Assembly (NCBI GenBank): GCA_963713965.1 | Contig: OY970217.1 | Coordinates: forward strand, 1,674,001 to 1,738,000 | Direction of reading: 5' to 3' | Origin: CALAGB01 sp963713965 | GTDB taxonomy: Bacteria > Chloroflexota > Chloroflexia > Thermomicrobiales > Thermomicrobiaceae | Length of the DNA: 64,000 bases | Shown here: one piece after another, positions 51,728-61,409 of the stretch | Numbering within the stretch: position 1 is the stretch's first letter | Layout: the number at the start of each line of letters is the position of its first letter | Notes under the pieces: model-generated | Told to the model about the DNA's origin: nothing | What the model saw: the letters and a program-made list of their open reading frames with translations, nothing else | The model's database searches: none | Made by a program: the position numbers and the translations under genes

Positions 51728-53893
51728 CTACATCACCCGTGGGGCGGCGATTCCCAACAATCCGAGCGCGTTGGCCAGGGTCTGGCGAGCCGCCTCGACC
51801 AGCGCGATGCGGCCGGAGCGCTGCGGCTCCTCGGCAGTGAGGACCGGGCAGGCGCGGTAGAAATCGTTGAAGCGCTTGGCCAGCTCGTAGACGTAGGAAG
51901 AGATCACCAGCGGCTTGTATTCCGCCGCGGCGCGCTCCACCTCGTTCGGGAAAGACGCGATCTGCTCGATCAGGTTGATCTCTTCAGGTGTCACCTCGGG
52001 AAATTCGAGATCGCCAGTTGGGAATTGATCAACCTTCTCCAGAATTCGGCAGGCGCGCGCATGGGCGTATTGGATGTAGGGCGCGGAATGCCCCTCAAAG
52101 GAGAGGGCCTCCTCGATGTCGAAGATGAAGACACGGTTGTTGTCACGCGCCAGCATGCCGTATTTCATGCTGCCGATGCCGACGTCCAGCGCGATCTGCT
52201 GCTTGAGCTCATCCGGAAGGTTCGGATTCTTCTCGTCGATGATCTCCCGCGCTCGCGCCATCACCGCTGTGGCGACGTCGTCGTAGAGGACGGCGTTACC
52301 GGAGCGGCTGCTCATAGCGCCGGTCGGGAGCATGACCGTCTCATAGCTCAAGTGGAAGCATTTGGCAGCCTGCTCGAAGCCCCATAACTCCAGGATCTTG
52401 AAGATCTGCTGGAAATAAAGGCTCTGGCGCACGTCGACCACCCAGATGGCCCGATCGACGCTGTAGGTCTCGAACTTCTCCCGGGTCAGCGCCAGGTCCT
52501 TGGTTGAATAGAGCGTCGTGCCATCGGAACGCAGGATCGGCAGGGTGCGATAGGTCTCCTTCTCGAGACCCAGCTTCTCGTCGATCTTGACCACCGGCAG
52601 ACCGTCGCTGATCTCGGCGATGCCCCGCTCCAGCAGCTCCTTGACCATCTCGCGACCCGGTTCCTCGACTTCACTCTCGTAGAACCAGACGTCGAAATGG
52701 ATGTCGAGCTGATCGTAAATTCGGTTGAATCCCTCCATGCTCCAGGCTTTGGTCTCTTCCCAAAGCTGCACGAATTCGGGATCCTTGCGATCCCACGACT
52801 GAAAGACCTCGCGAACCTCCCGCTGCCAAAGCGGGTTGTCGATCCACCAGTCGAGATGACGTCCGAGCTGCTCGGCACGTGCGAGACGCTCCCGGTAGGT
52901 CTCCACTGGCACCGGCTCCTGCTCTTCCGGGGGAGGTGGAAGCTCACCAGCCTCGGCCAGCTCAACCTCATGCGCCAGTTGCTTGCAGGCGATCGGCCAG
53001 AACTTGATGATGGTGTCGTTCTCATAGAAGGCGTCGGTCTTGATCTCTCGCTGGTGCGCGATCTGACCCAGCAGATAGGCGACGTCCTCGCCGACCTTGT
53101 GGGTCTTCCAGAGCTCCTTCATCATCCGATCGACAGTCTCGACGAAGACGATGTCCTCTTTCGAGAGCTCGTTGAGGAAGTCGACGACGTCCTTCCGGTA
53201 ATTGAGCCGCTGAACCGACTCCGCGTAAACGTTCCCAAGCCAGCGGCCGCGCGCGGCTGGTGACGTTGGCTCCTGGCCCTTGTGGAAACTGAGGTAGCAC
53301 CACAGGGTGCGGATGACGTGCATGCCGATGTCGCCGATGTAATTGGCTTGCAGCACATCATAGCCGGCGAACTTGAGCGTGCGGCTCATAGCGTTCCCCA
53401 GGCTGGTGCCACGCAGGTGGCCGATGTGGAATTCCTTGTGCGTGTTCGGCTGGGAGTACTCCACCATCACGCGGTCGGTCCGCGCCGAACCCCGCCCGTA
53501 ACTCTCGCCCTCATCCAGGATCGAGCGGATCACCATGTTGCTGTAGTGGTTGGTGTCGAAGACGATGTTGATGTAGCCGTTGGTCGCTTCGACGTTGGCG
53601 AAGCCGTTATGGCCGCTCAGCCGTTCGGCGATCTGCTCAGCAATGTGCTGCGCCGTCTCCCGCACGATCTCCTGAGCGCGCCGCTTGCCCTCTTTCTTCG
53701 AGAGATCGGCGGTCTCCGACTCGATGCGCTCCGCTTCGATCTCATTGCTGATCTGATAGCAGACCGATGAGGCGGTTCCCCAGACGCCGGAGAAGGGGAT
53801 GCCGCGCATGTCGAACTCGCGCTGGCCGTAGCCAAGCTCTTCCAACACGTCATTGATGAGATCCGCGGCCCGCTGCTCTTCTCGCTGGTTCAT
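51728..53893 (-). CDS. argS: arginine--tRNA ligase
   Basis: 721 residues from the ATG at 53893 (AAGGTGGGG upstream). This class I synthetase charges tRNA-Arg. The HIGH motif is HIGH itself at 156-159 (EFHIGHLRGT), and the KMSKS counterpart is MSSRSGN at 527-533, normal for ArgS. The C-terminal anticodon-binding domain includes YIQYAHARACRI. It is about 150 residues longer than usual because of a charged insertion around residues 205-360, with a PPPPEEQEPVPVE linker, in the catalytic domain. Co-transcribed with the arginase gene. Confidence 0.95.
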   Translation of the reverse strand: MNQREEQRAADLINDVLEELGYGQREFDMRGIPFSGVWGTASSVCYQISNEIEAERIESETADLSKKEGKRRAQEIVRETAQHIAEQIAERLSGHNGFANVEATNGYINIVFDTNHYSNMVIRSILDEGESYGRGSARTDRVMVEYSQPNTHKEFHIGHLRGTSLGNAMSRTLKFAGYDVLQANYIGDIGMHVIRTLWCYLSFHKGQEPTSPAARGRWLGNVYAESVQRLNYRKDVVDFLNELSKEDIVFVETVDRMMKELWKTHKVGEDVAYLLGQIAHQREIKTDAFYENDTIIKFWPIACKQLAHEVELAEAGELPPPPEEQEPVPVETYRERLARAEQLGRHLDWWIDNPLWQREVREVFQSWDRKDPEFVQLWEETKAWSMEGFNRIYDQLDIHFDVWFYESEVEEPGREMVKELLERGIAEISDGLPVVKIDEKLGLEKETYRTLPILRSDGTTLYSTKDLALTREKFETYSVDRAIWVVDVRQSLYFQQIFKILELWGFEQAAKCFHLSYETVMLPTGAMSSRSGNAVLYDDVATAVMARAREIIDEKNPNLPDELKQQIALDVGIGSMKYGMLARDNNRVFIFDIEEALSFEGHSAPYIQYAHARACRILEKVDQFPTGDLEFPEVTPEEINLIEQIASFPNEVERAAAEYKPLVISSYVYELAKRFNDFYRACPVLTAEEPQRSGRIALVEAARQTLANALGLLGIAAPRVM

Positions 53894-53944
53894 TACCCCA
53901 CCTTGTGTGAATCGCTCTCTCTGGCGACTCACTCAGACCGGCAT

Positions 53945-54712
53945 TCAGCCGATCTCCGCATTCATCGACTCTCGAGATTCCGCGTCCGCTTTCCAGCCAC
54001 ACTGGGTGGCCCAGAAACGGTTCGCGCGATGCAGGCTCTCGAACGTGCCCGCGTCGGTCCAATAACCTTGAAGCTCCTGCCAGCGCAATTTGTTATCAGC
54101 CAGATAGAAGTTGTTGACGTCGGTAATCTCAAGCTCGCCACGCGCCGAAGGCTCCAGACGATCGATGTAATCGAACACGCGGCCGTCATACATATAGAGG
54201 CCGGTCACGGCGTAATTGCTCTTCGGCGCGGCTGGCTTCTCCTCGATACGCAGGATGCGCGTCGGGTCCGCGTTGTCAAAGACGGGGCAGCCGAAGCGCT
54301 CTGGATCGGGGACCGTGGCGAGGAAGAGGACGGCGCCCTCAGTGAACTCCTCGACCATTGGGCGAATATCGGCATCGGTCGTGTTGTCACCCAGGATGAC
54401 GCAGATGTCGTCGCCTTCAGCGAAATCGGCACACAACCCCAGCGCTTCAGCGATGCCCCCCTCTTGCTCCTGGTAGGTGTACTCGAGGTGGCGGATGCCG
54501 AGATGCTTGCCATTGCGTACGACGCGTAGAAAATCGCCCGCATGCGGTCCGCCGGTGACGATCATAATGTGGTCGACACCGCCATTCACCAGGGTTGCGA
54601 TCGGGTAGTAGATCATCGGCCGGTCGTAGATAGGCAGCAAGTGCTTGTTCGTCGCGTAAGTGAGCGGATAAAGGCGGCTACCAAGCCCACCGGCGAGAAT
54701 GATCCCCTTCAT
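53945..54712 (-). CDS. rmlA: glucose-1-phosphate thymidylyltransferase (RmlA-type sugar nucleotidyltransferase)
   Basis: 255 residues from the ATG at 54712. The N-terminal GxGxR nucleotide motif reads LAGGLGSRLYPLT at 7-19, followed by NKHLLPIYDRPMIYYP at 22-37, which is diagnostic for RmlA. Further: LGDNTT, EEKPAAPKSNYAVTGLYMY, and ELEITDVNNFYL, then GYWTDAGTFESL. It joins dTTP and glucose-1-phosphate to give dTDP-glucose for rhamnose or other deoxysugars. Slightly shorter than E. coli RmlA (about 290). No other rml genes in the window. Confidence 0.88.
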   Translation of the reverse strand: MKGIILAGGLGSRLYPLTYATNKHLLPIYDRPMIYYPIATLVNGGVDHIMIVTGGPHAGDFLRVVRNGKHLGIRHLEYTYQEQEGGIAEALGLCADFAEGDDICVILGDNTTDADIRPMVEEFTEGAVLFLATVPDPERFGCPVFDNADPTRILRIEEKPAAPKSNYAVTGLYMYDGRVFDYIDRLEPSARGELEITDVNNFYLADNKLRWQELQGYWTDAGTFESLHRANRFWATQCGWKADAESRESMNAEIG

Positions 54713-54877
54713 GCATCCCTCACAGCTCGGTACGTGATGACGGGTGACGCCCATATTCGAGCTGACTCATCCGAGCCCGTTTCCGGACACGATCAAAGCC
54801 CGCGCGACGCGCCAGAGCAACGAAAAGTATATCATCGGAAATTTACTGGTTTCGCGCTGGCCGAGTACTGACGAGCG

Positions 54878-55261
54878 CTAACGACGTTTGCGGCCGGTGA
54901 CCGTCTTCACGAGGGCACGCACACCGGCGACTCGCGAATAGAAGGAGATGACCGGACTGGCGGCCTCTTCGCTCATGAACTCAGCCGTACCACGGACGCG
55001 CGTCACCGTGCCGGTGAGCTGTTCGAGGAGCGGAATCGCATGATCCTTAAGGAGCATCGAGATCCAGACGGCGAGCCCGACGAGCACGCCCATCAGGAGG
55101 ACGACCAGGATCATCGAGAGGGTGATGAAGATGATCGAGATATCGGTCAAGCGCCGTAGTGCCGATTCGTCGGAGCCACCGAGGAAGTAGAGACCGACGC
55201 CACCCCCAATGAACACGACGAGGAGCAAGATGACCGAAACCCAAACCCATCCTTTTCTCAT
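54878..55261 (-). CDS. membrane protein of unknown function, 127 aa
   Basis: Two membrane spans, about 5-28 (VWVSVILLLVVFIGGGVGLYFLGG) and 42-69 (ISIIFITLSMILVVLLMGVLVGLAVWI), then an amphipathic, basic C-terminus (LLKDHAIPLLEQLTGTVTRVRGTAEFMSE). GGGGAGGG precedes the ATG by about eight bases. Layout resembles small scaffold-like proteins, but no family is recognised. It stands in a minus-strand row with the next small membrane protein. Confidence 0.72.
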   Translation of the reverse strand: MRKGWVWVSVILLLVVFIGGGVGLYFLGGSDESALRRLTDISIIFITLSMILVVLLMGVLVGLAVWISMLLKDHAIPLLEQLTGTVTRVRGTAEFMSEEAASPVISFYSRVAGVRALVKTVTGRKRR

Positions 55262-55350
55262 GATGTACCCTCCCCTTCGTGTGTCACAGATTCCGCCGGG
55301 TGCGCCTGGCGTTTGACTGGCAGTCAGTATCGAGAGTGACGACGCTCAGC

Positions 55351-55659
55351 TCATTGCTGCCGGGTAACCCGTCGCCTGCGTGTGCGCGGCTCTGGCGACG
55401 AGGCGAAGAACCAGCAGATGAACAGCCCCACAACGGCACCAGCAACGGCTGGCGCCATCGGGATGTTTCCCAGACGCAAGAATTCCACCCCGGCCAGAAT
55501 CGCAAGGACCTCGCCAAGGTGGAACCCGACTACTGCCGCCAGCACGAAGCAAGGTAGCTGCCACAGCTTTCGCCCGAACATGCTATGGAACAGCAGCCCG
55601 CAAATGCTCGAGAGTAACAGCGAGAGAACAAGCGACGGAGGCACGACTCCCCTTTCCAA
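55351..55659 (-). CDS. small integral membrane protein, 102 aa
   Basis: Three hydrophobic spans: about 8-28, 34-56 and 69-87, with a basic tail RTRRRRVTRQQ. Unrecognised. The topology 'short, three spans, Arg tail inside' is common in small Chloroflexota membrane proteins. No motif gives function. Co-directional with the 54878 gene, 89 bases apart. Confidence 0.6.
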   Translation of the reverse strand: MERGVVPPSLVLSLLLSSICGLLFHSMFGRKLWQLPCFVLAAVVGFHLGEVLAILAGVEFLRLGNIPMAPAVAGAVVGLFICWFFASSPEPRTRRRRVTRQQ

Positions 55660-55823
55660 GACGCTGTGCCTGTACGGCCACCATCGCGGCGTGCCTGCAT
55701 CTTAGCAGGTTCATGACGCAGGCGCTCGTCTTCGTCACGACCGTACGCCCGTTTTGGGGATGAACCGATGCGAGGCAACATCCCACGCCGCGGCGACGCG
55801 ACTGCCGATCTCGCGAGCTGAGA

Positions 55824-56747
55824 TCAGTTGCGCATCGTCGGGTCGAGGGTGTCTCGAAGCGAGTCGCCCAGGAGATTGAAGGCCACAACGGTGATGAAGA
55901 TAGCCAACGTCGGATAGAAGAAGGTGTGCGGAGCGATCGAAATGTATTGCCGCGCCGTGCTCACCATGGCACCCCACTCTGGAATTGGCGGCTGTATTCC
56001 GAGCCCCAGGAAGCTTAAGGTAGCACCAACCAGAATCGCTGTGGAGATTCGTAGGGATGCAAAGACGATGATCGGAGACACCATGTTCACCAGAATGTGT
56101 CGCCGCACGATGGCCGCATCGCTCGCGCCCATCAGCCGCGCCGCCGTCACGAATTCGTTTTCGCGCAGGCTGAGCACCATCGAGCGAGTCAGCCTCGAGA
56201 ATCCGGGGATCTCGTTGATGCCGATAGCGACGATGACGTTGAACAGCCCCGGACCGAGCGCCGCCACGATCGCGATTGCCAGCAAAATCCCGGGAAACGC
56301 CATCATGATGTCGATGATACGCATCACGACGCTGTCGAGACGCCGGTAGAATCCGGCGACGATGCCGAGCAGCGTCCCGATCGCGAAACTCACGATGATG
56401 GCCGCGAAGCCGATCGTCAATGAGTAGCGGGCACCGTAGAGCAATCGACTGAAGATGTCTCGGCCCAATTCGTCAGTGCCCAACCAATGAGCCGATGAGC
56501 TGCCAACGAACCGGTTGGCGATATCCTGCTCTTTCCAGCCGTACGGGGCGATCGATGTGGACAGAATCGCCAACACGATCATCGCCACGATCACGACCAG
56601 ACCCACGACTCCTGGCTTGTTTCGCAAGAACTGTCGCAGGAATCTGCGCCAACCCGCCCGTGCGGGATCGGCCCGATGGGCGGCCTCGAGCGCGGCTAGC
56701 GACGCCGATCCGGCGAGCCGTGACGACTGTTCAGCCTGATTACTCAC
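55824..56747 (-). CDS. peptide/nickel-type ABC transporter permease (DppC/OppC family)
   Basis: 307 residues from GTG 56747. A cytoplasmic N-terminus is followed by about six spans. The OppC-N segment (FLRQFLRNKPGVVGLVVIVAMIVLAIL) and the EAA loop (RLMGASDAAIVRRHILVNMVSPIIVFASLRI) are clear, and DELGRDIFSRLLYGARYSL is a family hallmark. Together with the upstream DppB-type permease and binding protein it forms the membrane part of an oligopeptide importer. No ATPase genes follow. Confidence 0.92.
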   Translation of the reverse strand: MSNQAEQSSRLAGSASLAALEAAHRADPARAGWRRFLRQFLRNKPGVVGLVVIVAMIVLAILSTSIAPYGWKEQDIANRFVGSSSAHWLGTDELGRDIFSRLLYGARYSLTIGFAAIIVSFAIGTLLGIVAGFYRRLDSVVMRIIDIMMAFPGILLAIAIVAALGPGLFNVIVAIGINEIPGFSRLTRSMVLSLRENEFVTAARLMGASDAAIVRRHILVNMVSPIIVFASLRISTAILVGATLSFLGLGIQPPIPEWGAMVSTARQYISIAPHTFFYPTLAIFITVVAFNLLGDSLRDTLDPTMRN

Positions 56748-56759
56748 GCCGCGACCCTC

Positions 56760-57701
56760 TCATCCGTAGTGAATCCGTGGGTCGATAAAGGCGTATACGA
56801 CGTCGACCGCCAGATTCACCAAGACGAAGAAGAGAGAGATGACCAACACGGTTCCTTGAACCAACGGGAAGTCTCTCGCCTGAATGGCGTAGACGGCCAG
56901 GCGGCCGACACCGGGCCAGGCAAAGACAGTTTCCGTCACGACGGCGCCACTGAGCAGGTAGGCAACCTGCAGCCCGAGGACAGTGATGATCGGCAGCATG
57001 GCATTTTTTAGGCCGTGCCTGAGGAGCACGATCGGTTCTCGCAGCCCTTTGGCACGGGCGACTCGGACATAGTCCTGGTTGAGCACTTCGAGCATTGCCG
57101 AGCGCGTCAGTCGCGCCATAGTCGCGACCGAGCCGATCGCCAGCGTGATGGCCGGGAGCGCCACGCTACGAAGGCCGTCCAGCGTCCAGATCGGCCCGCC
57201 GTACCCGCTGATCGGGAACCAGCGCAGCCGATAGCCGAAGACCCACATCAGCCCAAGCGCGATGGCGAAGACCGGGGCGGTGATGCCGAGCATCGACGTG
57301 ATCATGAGACTGCTGTCTGTCGGCGTTCCACGCTTGGCCGCCGCGATGACACCGAGCGGTATGGCGATGATCGGCGTGATGATGGCGGCGGCCAGCGCTA
57401 GCTCAATCGTCTTCGGCAGCGCGTCCATCACGTCGGTAAGAACCGGTCGCTTGGTCCGAAGCGAGCGGCCCAGATCCCCATGAAGGACCCGATTGAGATA
57501 GATCGCGTACTGTTCCGGAAGCGGCTTATCCAACCCGAGCTGCTTCTCGATAGCCGCCACCGTCTCTGGTGGCGCATCCGGCCCCGCGATCACCTGGGCC
57601 GGATTGCCCGGCACCAGGTGAAGGACCATGAAGACCAGAACCGAAACCCCCAGGAGTACGATCGGCAGCACCAGTAGTCGCCGAATGATGTACTGGCTCA
57701 T
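56760..57701 (-). CDS. peptide/nickel-type ABC transporter permease (DppB/OppB family)
   Basis: 313 residues. N-terminal MSQYIIRRLLVLPIVLLGVSVLVF is the DppB opening, with the usual PGNPA after the first span. EAA loop: NQDYVRVARAKGLREPIVLLRHGLKNAMLPIITVLG. C-terminal PLVQGTVLVISLFFVLVNLAVDVVYAFIDPRI is the family end. It starts nine bases from the stop of the binding-protein gene and precedes the DppC-type gene by 12 bases, so the three are one operon. Confidence 0.93.
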   Translation of the reverse strand: MSQYIIRRLLVLPIVLLGVSVLVFMVLHLVPGNPAQVIAGPDAPPETVAAIEKQLGLDKPLPEQYAIYLNRVLHGDLGRSLRTKRPVLTDVMDALPKTIELALAAAIITPIIAIPLGVIAAAKRGTPTDSSLMITSMLGITAPVFAIALGLMWVFGYRLRWFPISGYGGPIWTLDGLRSVALPAITLAIGSVATMARLTRSAMLEVLNQDYVRVARAKGLREPIVLLRHGLKNAMLPIITVLGLQVAYLLSGAVVTETVFAWPGVGRLAVYAIQARDFPLVQGTVLVISLFFVLVNLAVDVVYAFIDPRIHYG

Positions 57702-57710
57702 AGTGCGATC

Positions 57711-59498
57711 CTATTTCTTGATCGAGATGTCCAGGAAGCGATAGAGCCAGCGAGACGGATGAACTTGAACTCCCTGGACGGAGTCCTCTTTTCCGAGCGT
57801 CCCGAGCGCATGAATCAGCGGGGCGGCCGGCGCATCCTCGATGAGCTGCTTCTGGAGGTTCTGATAATCCTGAGTGACCGCGTCCTTGTCCGTATTCGAT
57901 CGCGAATCCAGCAGCCACTTGTCAACGTCCGGGTTGCTGTAGGAGAAGCGGTTCGGCGCAGGCTGCTGTTTCGAGTAGAAGTAGAAGTAGAGGACGTCCG
58001 CGTTCGAGTAGAAGACGCCGATGATGTACCCGACCTGGTCGCCGGAGCGGGCGGCCGCGAACCAGGCCGTCTGCTCGTATTGCTTGGTGTCGACCTTGAT
58101 TCCGGCCTTGCTCAGCTGCTGTTCGATGATCTGCGCTTGCAAGACTGTGGTGCTGTCGTTGATCACCCACATCGGCAGGGTGAGCTTGGTCCCGTTCTTC
58201 TCACGAATGCCATCCGAGCCTGGTGCCCAACCCGCCTGATCCAGCAGGCTCTTGGCCTTGTCCAGGTCGAATTTCGGCGCGATGTCCTGTGAGCCTTCCC
58301 AGTAATTGGGTGTCTTCGGCGCGAGCATGGTGTTGGCGGCAGTGCCGAGTCCGAAATTCGCACCTGTGACGATCTCATCGCGGTTCAGCGCGTAATTGAT
58401 CGCCATGCGAACGTTGACGTCGTCGACCGGAGCCTTAGCGGTGTTCATACCGAGATAGGTCGTTTGGAGCTGATCGTACTTGACGATCGATACACCCGGC
58501 GTGGTCGAAAGCTGGTCAACCTGAGCCGCCGGTACGTCCTGTACGAGGTGGATGTTGCCGGACTGGAACTCGGCGATTCTCGTATTGTCTTCCGGAATGA
58601 CCCGAATCTCGACGCCGTCCACATAGGCCGGGCCTTGATTCTTGAAGACCGCCGAACCCCAGTTATAGTCGGCGAACTGTTTCAAGGTCAGCTTGTCGTT
58701 GCGGGTCCATGAATCGAACTTGAACGGGCCGGTGCCTTCCGCGGTGGTGACACCGTAATCGGCCCCGGCCTTGTCGACCGCGTCCTGGTTCAGAATGACC
58801 GCCCAGGATCCAGCGACCTGGTCCAGGAAGATGTTGTATGGCTCCTTCAAGGTGAACTTGATAGTTTGTGGATCGACTATATCCGTCGATGTGATTGGTT
58901 CGATGGTGTATGACGTCGGTGATTTCTCGGTGGACACCCAGCGGTCAAAGGTGTACTTGACGTCGTCGGCCGTGAAGTCCTTGCCCGAGTGGAATTTGAC
59001 ACCTGTTTTCAGGGTGAATGTGTAGGTCAGTCCGTCGCCGCTGATGTCCCACTTATCCGCCAACGCCGGCTTGAACGAGCCGTCGTAGTCCTGGTCGACC
59101 AAGTTGTCGTGAATCATCGCGAGCACGCGGGCCGCAAGGAGTGCCGTGGTGATGTGTGGGTCGAGCGACTCCGGATCGGCGCTGAATGCAACGACGAGCG
59201 TTCCGCCCTTCTCTGCCGAGCCGCCAGAGCTCTGCGTTGAGGTCGCCGTCGACGCTGCGCCCGCCGACGTGGGGCTCGCCCCGCCCGATGCTGGCGATCC
59301 TGAGGACGTTCCACCAGACGTGGTAGAGGTGCTGCTGGCGGTGGTCGGCGTCGACTTACTGCCACCGCACGCCGCAAGCAATCCACCAACAGCACCGACG
59401 CCGACCATCGCAACAGAGCCGCGGAGCACCGAGCGCCGCGATGCGCTTCGTTGCATTATGTCGCCTACTACTGAACGCTCACGACCTTCGGGAGACAT
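57711..59498 (-). CDS. peptide ABC transporter substrate-binding lipoprotein (SBP_bac_5 family)
   Basis: 595 residues from the ATG at 59498, set by GAGGAGGGG four to five bases upstream. A Tat-like RRSVLRGS at 21-28 and a lipobox LAAC with Cys44 lead to a Ser/Thr/Gly linker and then a type-II peptide-binding fold: LVVAFSADPESLDPHITT, LADKWDISGDGLTYTFTLKTGVKFHSGKDFTADDVKYTFDR and NMLAPKTPNYW. Captures peptides or related solutes outside the membrane for the two permeases downstream. A possible -10 box lies at 59630-59635. Confidence 0.92.
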   Translation of the reverse strand: MSPEGRERSVVGDIMQRSASRRSVLRGSVAMVGVGAVGGLLAACGGSKSTPTTASSTSTTSGGTSSGSPASGGASPTSAGAASTATSTQSSGGSAEKGGTLVVAFSADPESLDPHITTALLAARVLAMIHDNLVDQDYDGSFKPALADKWDISGDGLTYTFTLKTGVKFHSGKDFTADDVKYTFDRWVSTEKSPTSYTIEPITSTDIVDPQTIKFTLKEPYNIFLDQVAGSWAVILNQDAVDKAGADYGVTTAEGTGPFKFDSWTRNDKLTLKQFADYNWGSAVFKNQGPAYVDGVEIRVIPEDNTRIAEFQSGNIHLVQDVPAAQVDQLSTTPGVSIVKYDQLQTTYLGMNTAKAPVDDVNVRMAINYALNRDEIVTGANFGLGTAANTMLAPKTPNYWEGSQDIAPKFDLDKAKSLLDQAGWAPGSDGIREKNGTKLTLPMWVINDSTTVLQAQIIEQQLSKAGIKVDTKQYEQTAWFAAARSGDQVGYIIGVFYSNADVLYFYFYSKQQPAPNRFSYSNPDVDKWLLDSRSNTDKDAVTQDYQNLQKQLIEDAPAAPLIHALGTLGKEDSVQGVQVHPSRWLYRFLDISIKK

Positions 59499-59875
59499 GG
59501 TCCCCTCCTCTATGTGAAATGAATGTCTAACGACAAAGAGGACATTCATTCCGACTTCTTGGTCGACGCATTTTGGTTCTTACGGGAAATCGCGCGATAT
59601 ATTGAACACCGGAATTTTACACCAGGGACATTATAGCGTGACTCACCTGTCACCGGAAGTGAGCAAATTGGGCTATCTCAATTGAAATTGTTGTCATTGT
59701 GCCTCCGAGAAGACTCTTCAACGAGACAGACGTCCGCCTGGACCCTCTTCCGCGCATCTCCCGGTTCATGCCGATTGAGGGCTCAGCCGCGATCTGACGC
59801 TGTATAACCATCAACTACGATAGACTGTTCCGCGAACGACCACCAGTGATAAACCAACAATGAGGTGCCTGTTCG
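59499..59875. other. 377-bp divergent intergenic region
   Basis: Separates the peptide transporter operon from the MscS gene. It is more AT-rich than the surroundings and holds the probable transporter promoter. No gene or hairpin of note is seen. Confidence 0.6.
59630..59635 (-). promoter_or_regulatory. possible -10 box of the peptide transporter operon
   Basis: A perfect TATAAT on the minus strand, about 130 bases before the binding-protein start. No good -35 hexamer at the standard spacing (TTCCGG at 17 bases). Confidence 0.4.
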
Positions 59876-60721
59876 ATGCACTCAGTGACGGACGCGCTCA
59901 AAGACGCCGGGGCACAAGCGCTGCACAACGTCGGCGTGCTGGCCAGGGGTATCCCTACCTTCGTCATCGCCATCCTCATCGTCTTGCTCGCCGCCTGGAT
60001 CGCCCAGACCATCGGGCGTTTGCTGCTGCGCGCTGACCGGATCTCGCCGCATCTCGACCCAAGCCTCAAGCTCCTCATCCGTCAGCTGATCGTGGCAGGA
60101 ATCATCACATTTGGCGTCACCGTGGCATTCGGCGTACTTGGTGTCAGCATCGCTACCATCATCGCCTCCTTCGGCGTGGCGGGCTTGATCATCGGGTTTG
60201 CACTCAAGGACATCCTGGAGAACTTCGTCGCCGGAATCTTGATCTTGTGGCGGCGCCCCTTCGAGATAGCGGATCAGATCCAGATCGGCACCAATGCGGG
60301 GACGGTCAAGGAGATCAACTTCCGCAGCACGTCCCTGCGCACGGCAGACGGCATCGAGGTGCTGATCCCCAACGCACTCATCTTCAATCAACCAATCCAG
60401 AATTTCACGGAGGGTGGGTCCCGGCGCACCACCATCGTGGCGACCGTACCGATCGGAACCGATCTGGCGCTGGCGGCATCCGTGCTGAAAAAGACCGTGG
60501 AGTCCGTCGACGGCGTCCTGGTCTCCCCCATGCCCGAAGTGCTGCTACTCGGTTCGACCGCCAGCGATTATCAGCTTCACGTGCGCTACTGGACCGCGCC
60601 GACTATTCAGATCACCAGCGAGATCGAATCGGCCGCGCGAACCGAGATCTTGCGGGTTCTCGCAAGCCCCGAACTCAAGAGAAAGACGAACGAACCCATG
60701 GAGTCGACCCCGGGAACCTGA
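59876..60721 (+). CDS. small-conductance mechanosensitive channel (MscS family)
   Basis: 281 residues. Three spans: about 25-46, 63-85 and 92-125. The pore helix SFGVAGLIIGFALKDILENFVAGILIL with its Gly/Ala packing surface is the MscS hallmark. The beta domain follows (RRPFEIADQIQI, GTVKEINFRSTSLRTADGIEVLIPNALIFNQPIQNFT), then an alpha/beta C-terminal part. It releases solutes under membrane tension. No clear ribosome site, but the ATG fits the first predicted helix. Confidence 0.94.
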   Translation: MHSVTDALKDAGAQALHNVGVLARGIPTFVIAILIVLLAAWIAQTIGRLLLRADRISPHLDPSLKLLIRQLIVAGIITFGVTVAFGVLGVSIATIIASFGVAGLIIGFALKDILENFVAGILILWRRPFEIADQIQIGTNAGTVKEINFRSTSLRTADGIEVLIPNALIFNQPIQNFTEGGSRRTTIVATVPIGTDLALAASVLKKTVESVDGVLVSPMPEVLLLGSTASDYQLHVRYWTAPTIQITSEIESAARTEILRVLASPELKRKTNEPMESTPGT

Positions 60722-60810
60722 CGTTCATGTTCAACGTCACCATTAAAGGAATCAGTTCACCCCAGAGTCGGTAAGCCTGACGCAGCCAGTGCTCCAAGAG
60801 GACGAATGTG

Positions 60811-61269
60811 ATGCAATCCGCCACAAACAGACCGAATTCATCCCGTTTGCGATCAGCGCCATTGCGTCTCCTGACGATACTTATCGGTCTGCTGCTCATG
60901 ACCGCGTGCGTTAATGGCGGTGGTGGGGCCTCCGCCACCAGTGAAGCGACACCCACAGGAAGTGGAACTATGACCAGATCACCAATTCAGATCACCAACG
61001 TCGATGTCCTCATCGCCGAGAGCTATCCGCCGCAGATCTCGGTCAGCGTGACCGGCATCATTCCGGATTCCTGCACGACGGTCCAGCAGCCAGAGGTGAA
61101 CCATGACGGAACGACCTTTACCATCACCATCATGGGTGAGCGGCCAACCGGTATGGTCTGCGCGCAGGTCGCCACGACCTACCAAAAATCGATCGCGCTC
61201 GGCACGCTCGACCCGGGCGACTACACGGTGAGCGTGAATGGTGTAAGCAAGGATTTCACCGTCAGCTAG
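60811..61269 (+). CDS. putative lipoprotein, 152 aa
   Basis: Basic N-terminus, a hydrophobic core (LLTILIGLLLM) and a lipobox-like MTAC (Cys about 33), then a Gly/Ser/Thr linker and a beta-rich domain of about 95 residues (IQITNVDVLIAESYPPQISVSVTGIIPDSCTTV...GDYTVSVNGVSKDFTV) with two cysteines that may form a disulfide. The domain looks like an immunoglobulin-type fold seen in small envelope lipoproteins of Chloroflexota. Function unknown. The GTG just before the ATG is an alternative start. Confidence 0.72.
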   Translation: MQSATNRPNSSRLRSAPLRLLTILIGLLLMTACVNGGGGASATSEATPTGSGTMTRSPIQITNVDVLIAESYPPQISVSVTGIIPDSCTTVQQPEVNHDGTTFTITIMGERPTGMVCAQVATTYQKSIALGTLDPGDYTVSVNGVSKDFTVS

Positions 61270-61409
61270 CAGTTCCTCCGAGGCCACAAGAGGCGTAAGC
61301 AGATCGAGCAAGGTCTGGTACGATACCGGACGATGTGTGACGCCAACGACCCGCACCATCGAGCGCGACCGACGCCCTCTCAAGGGATTCACCAGGGGAA
61401 CGAGTTCGT

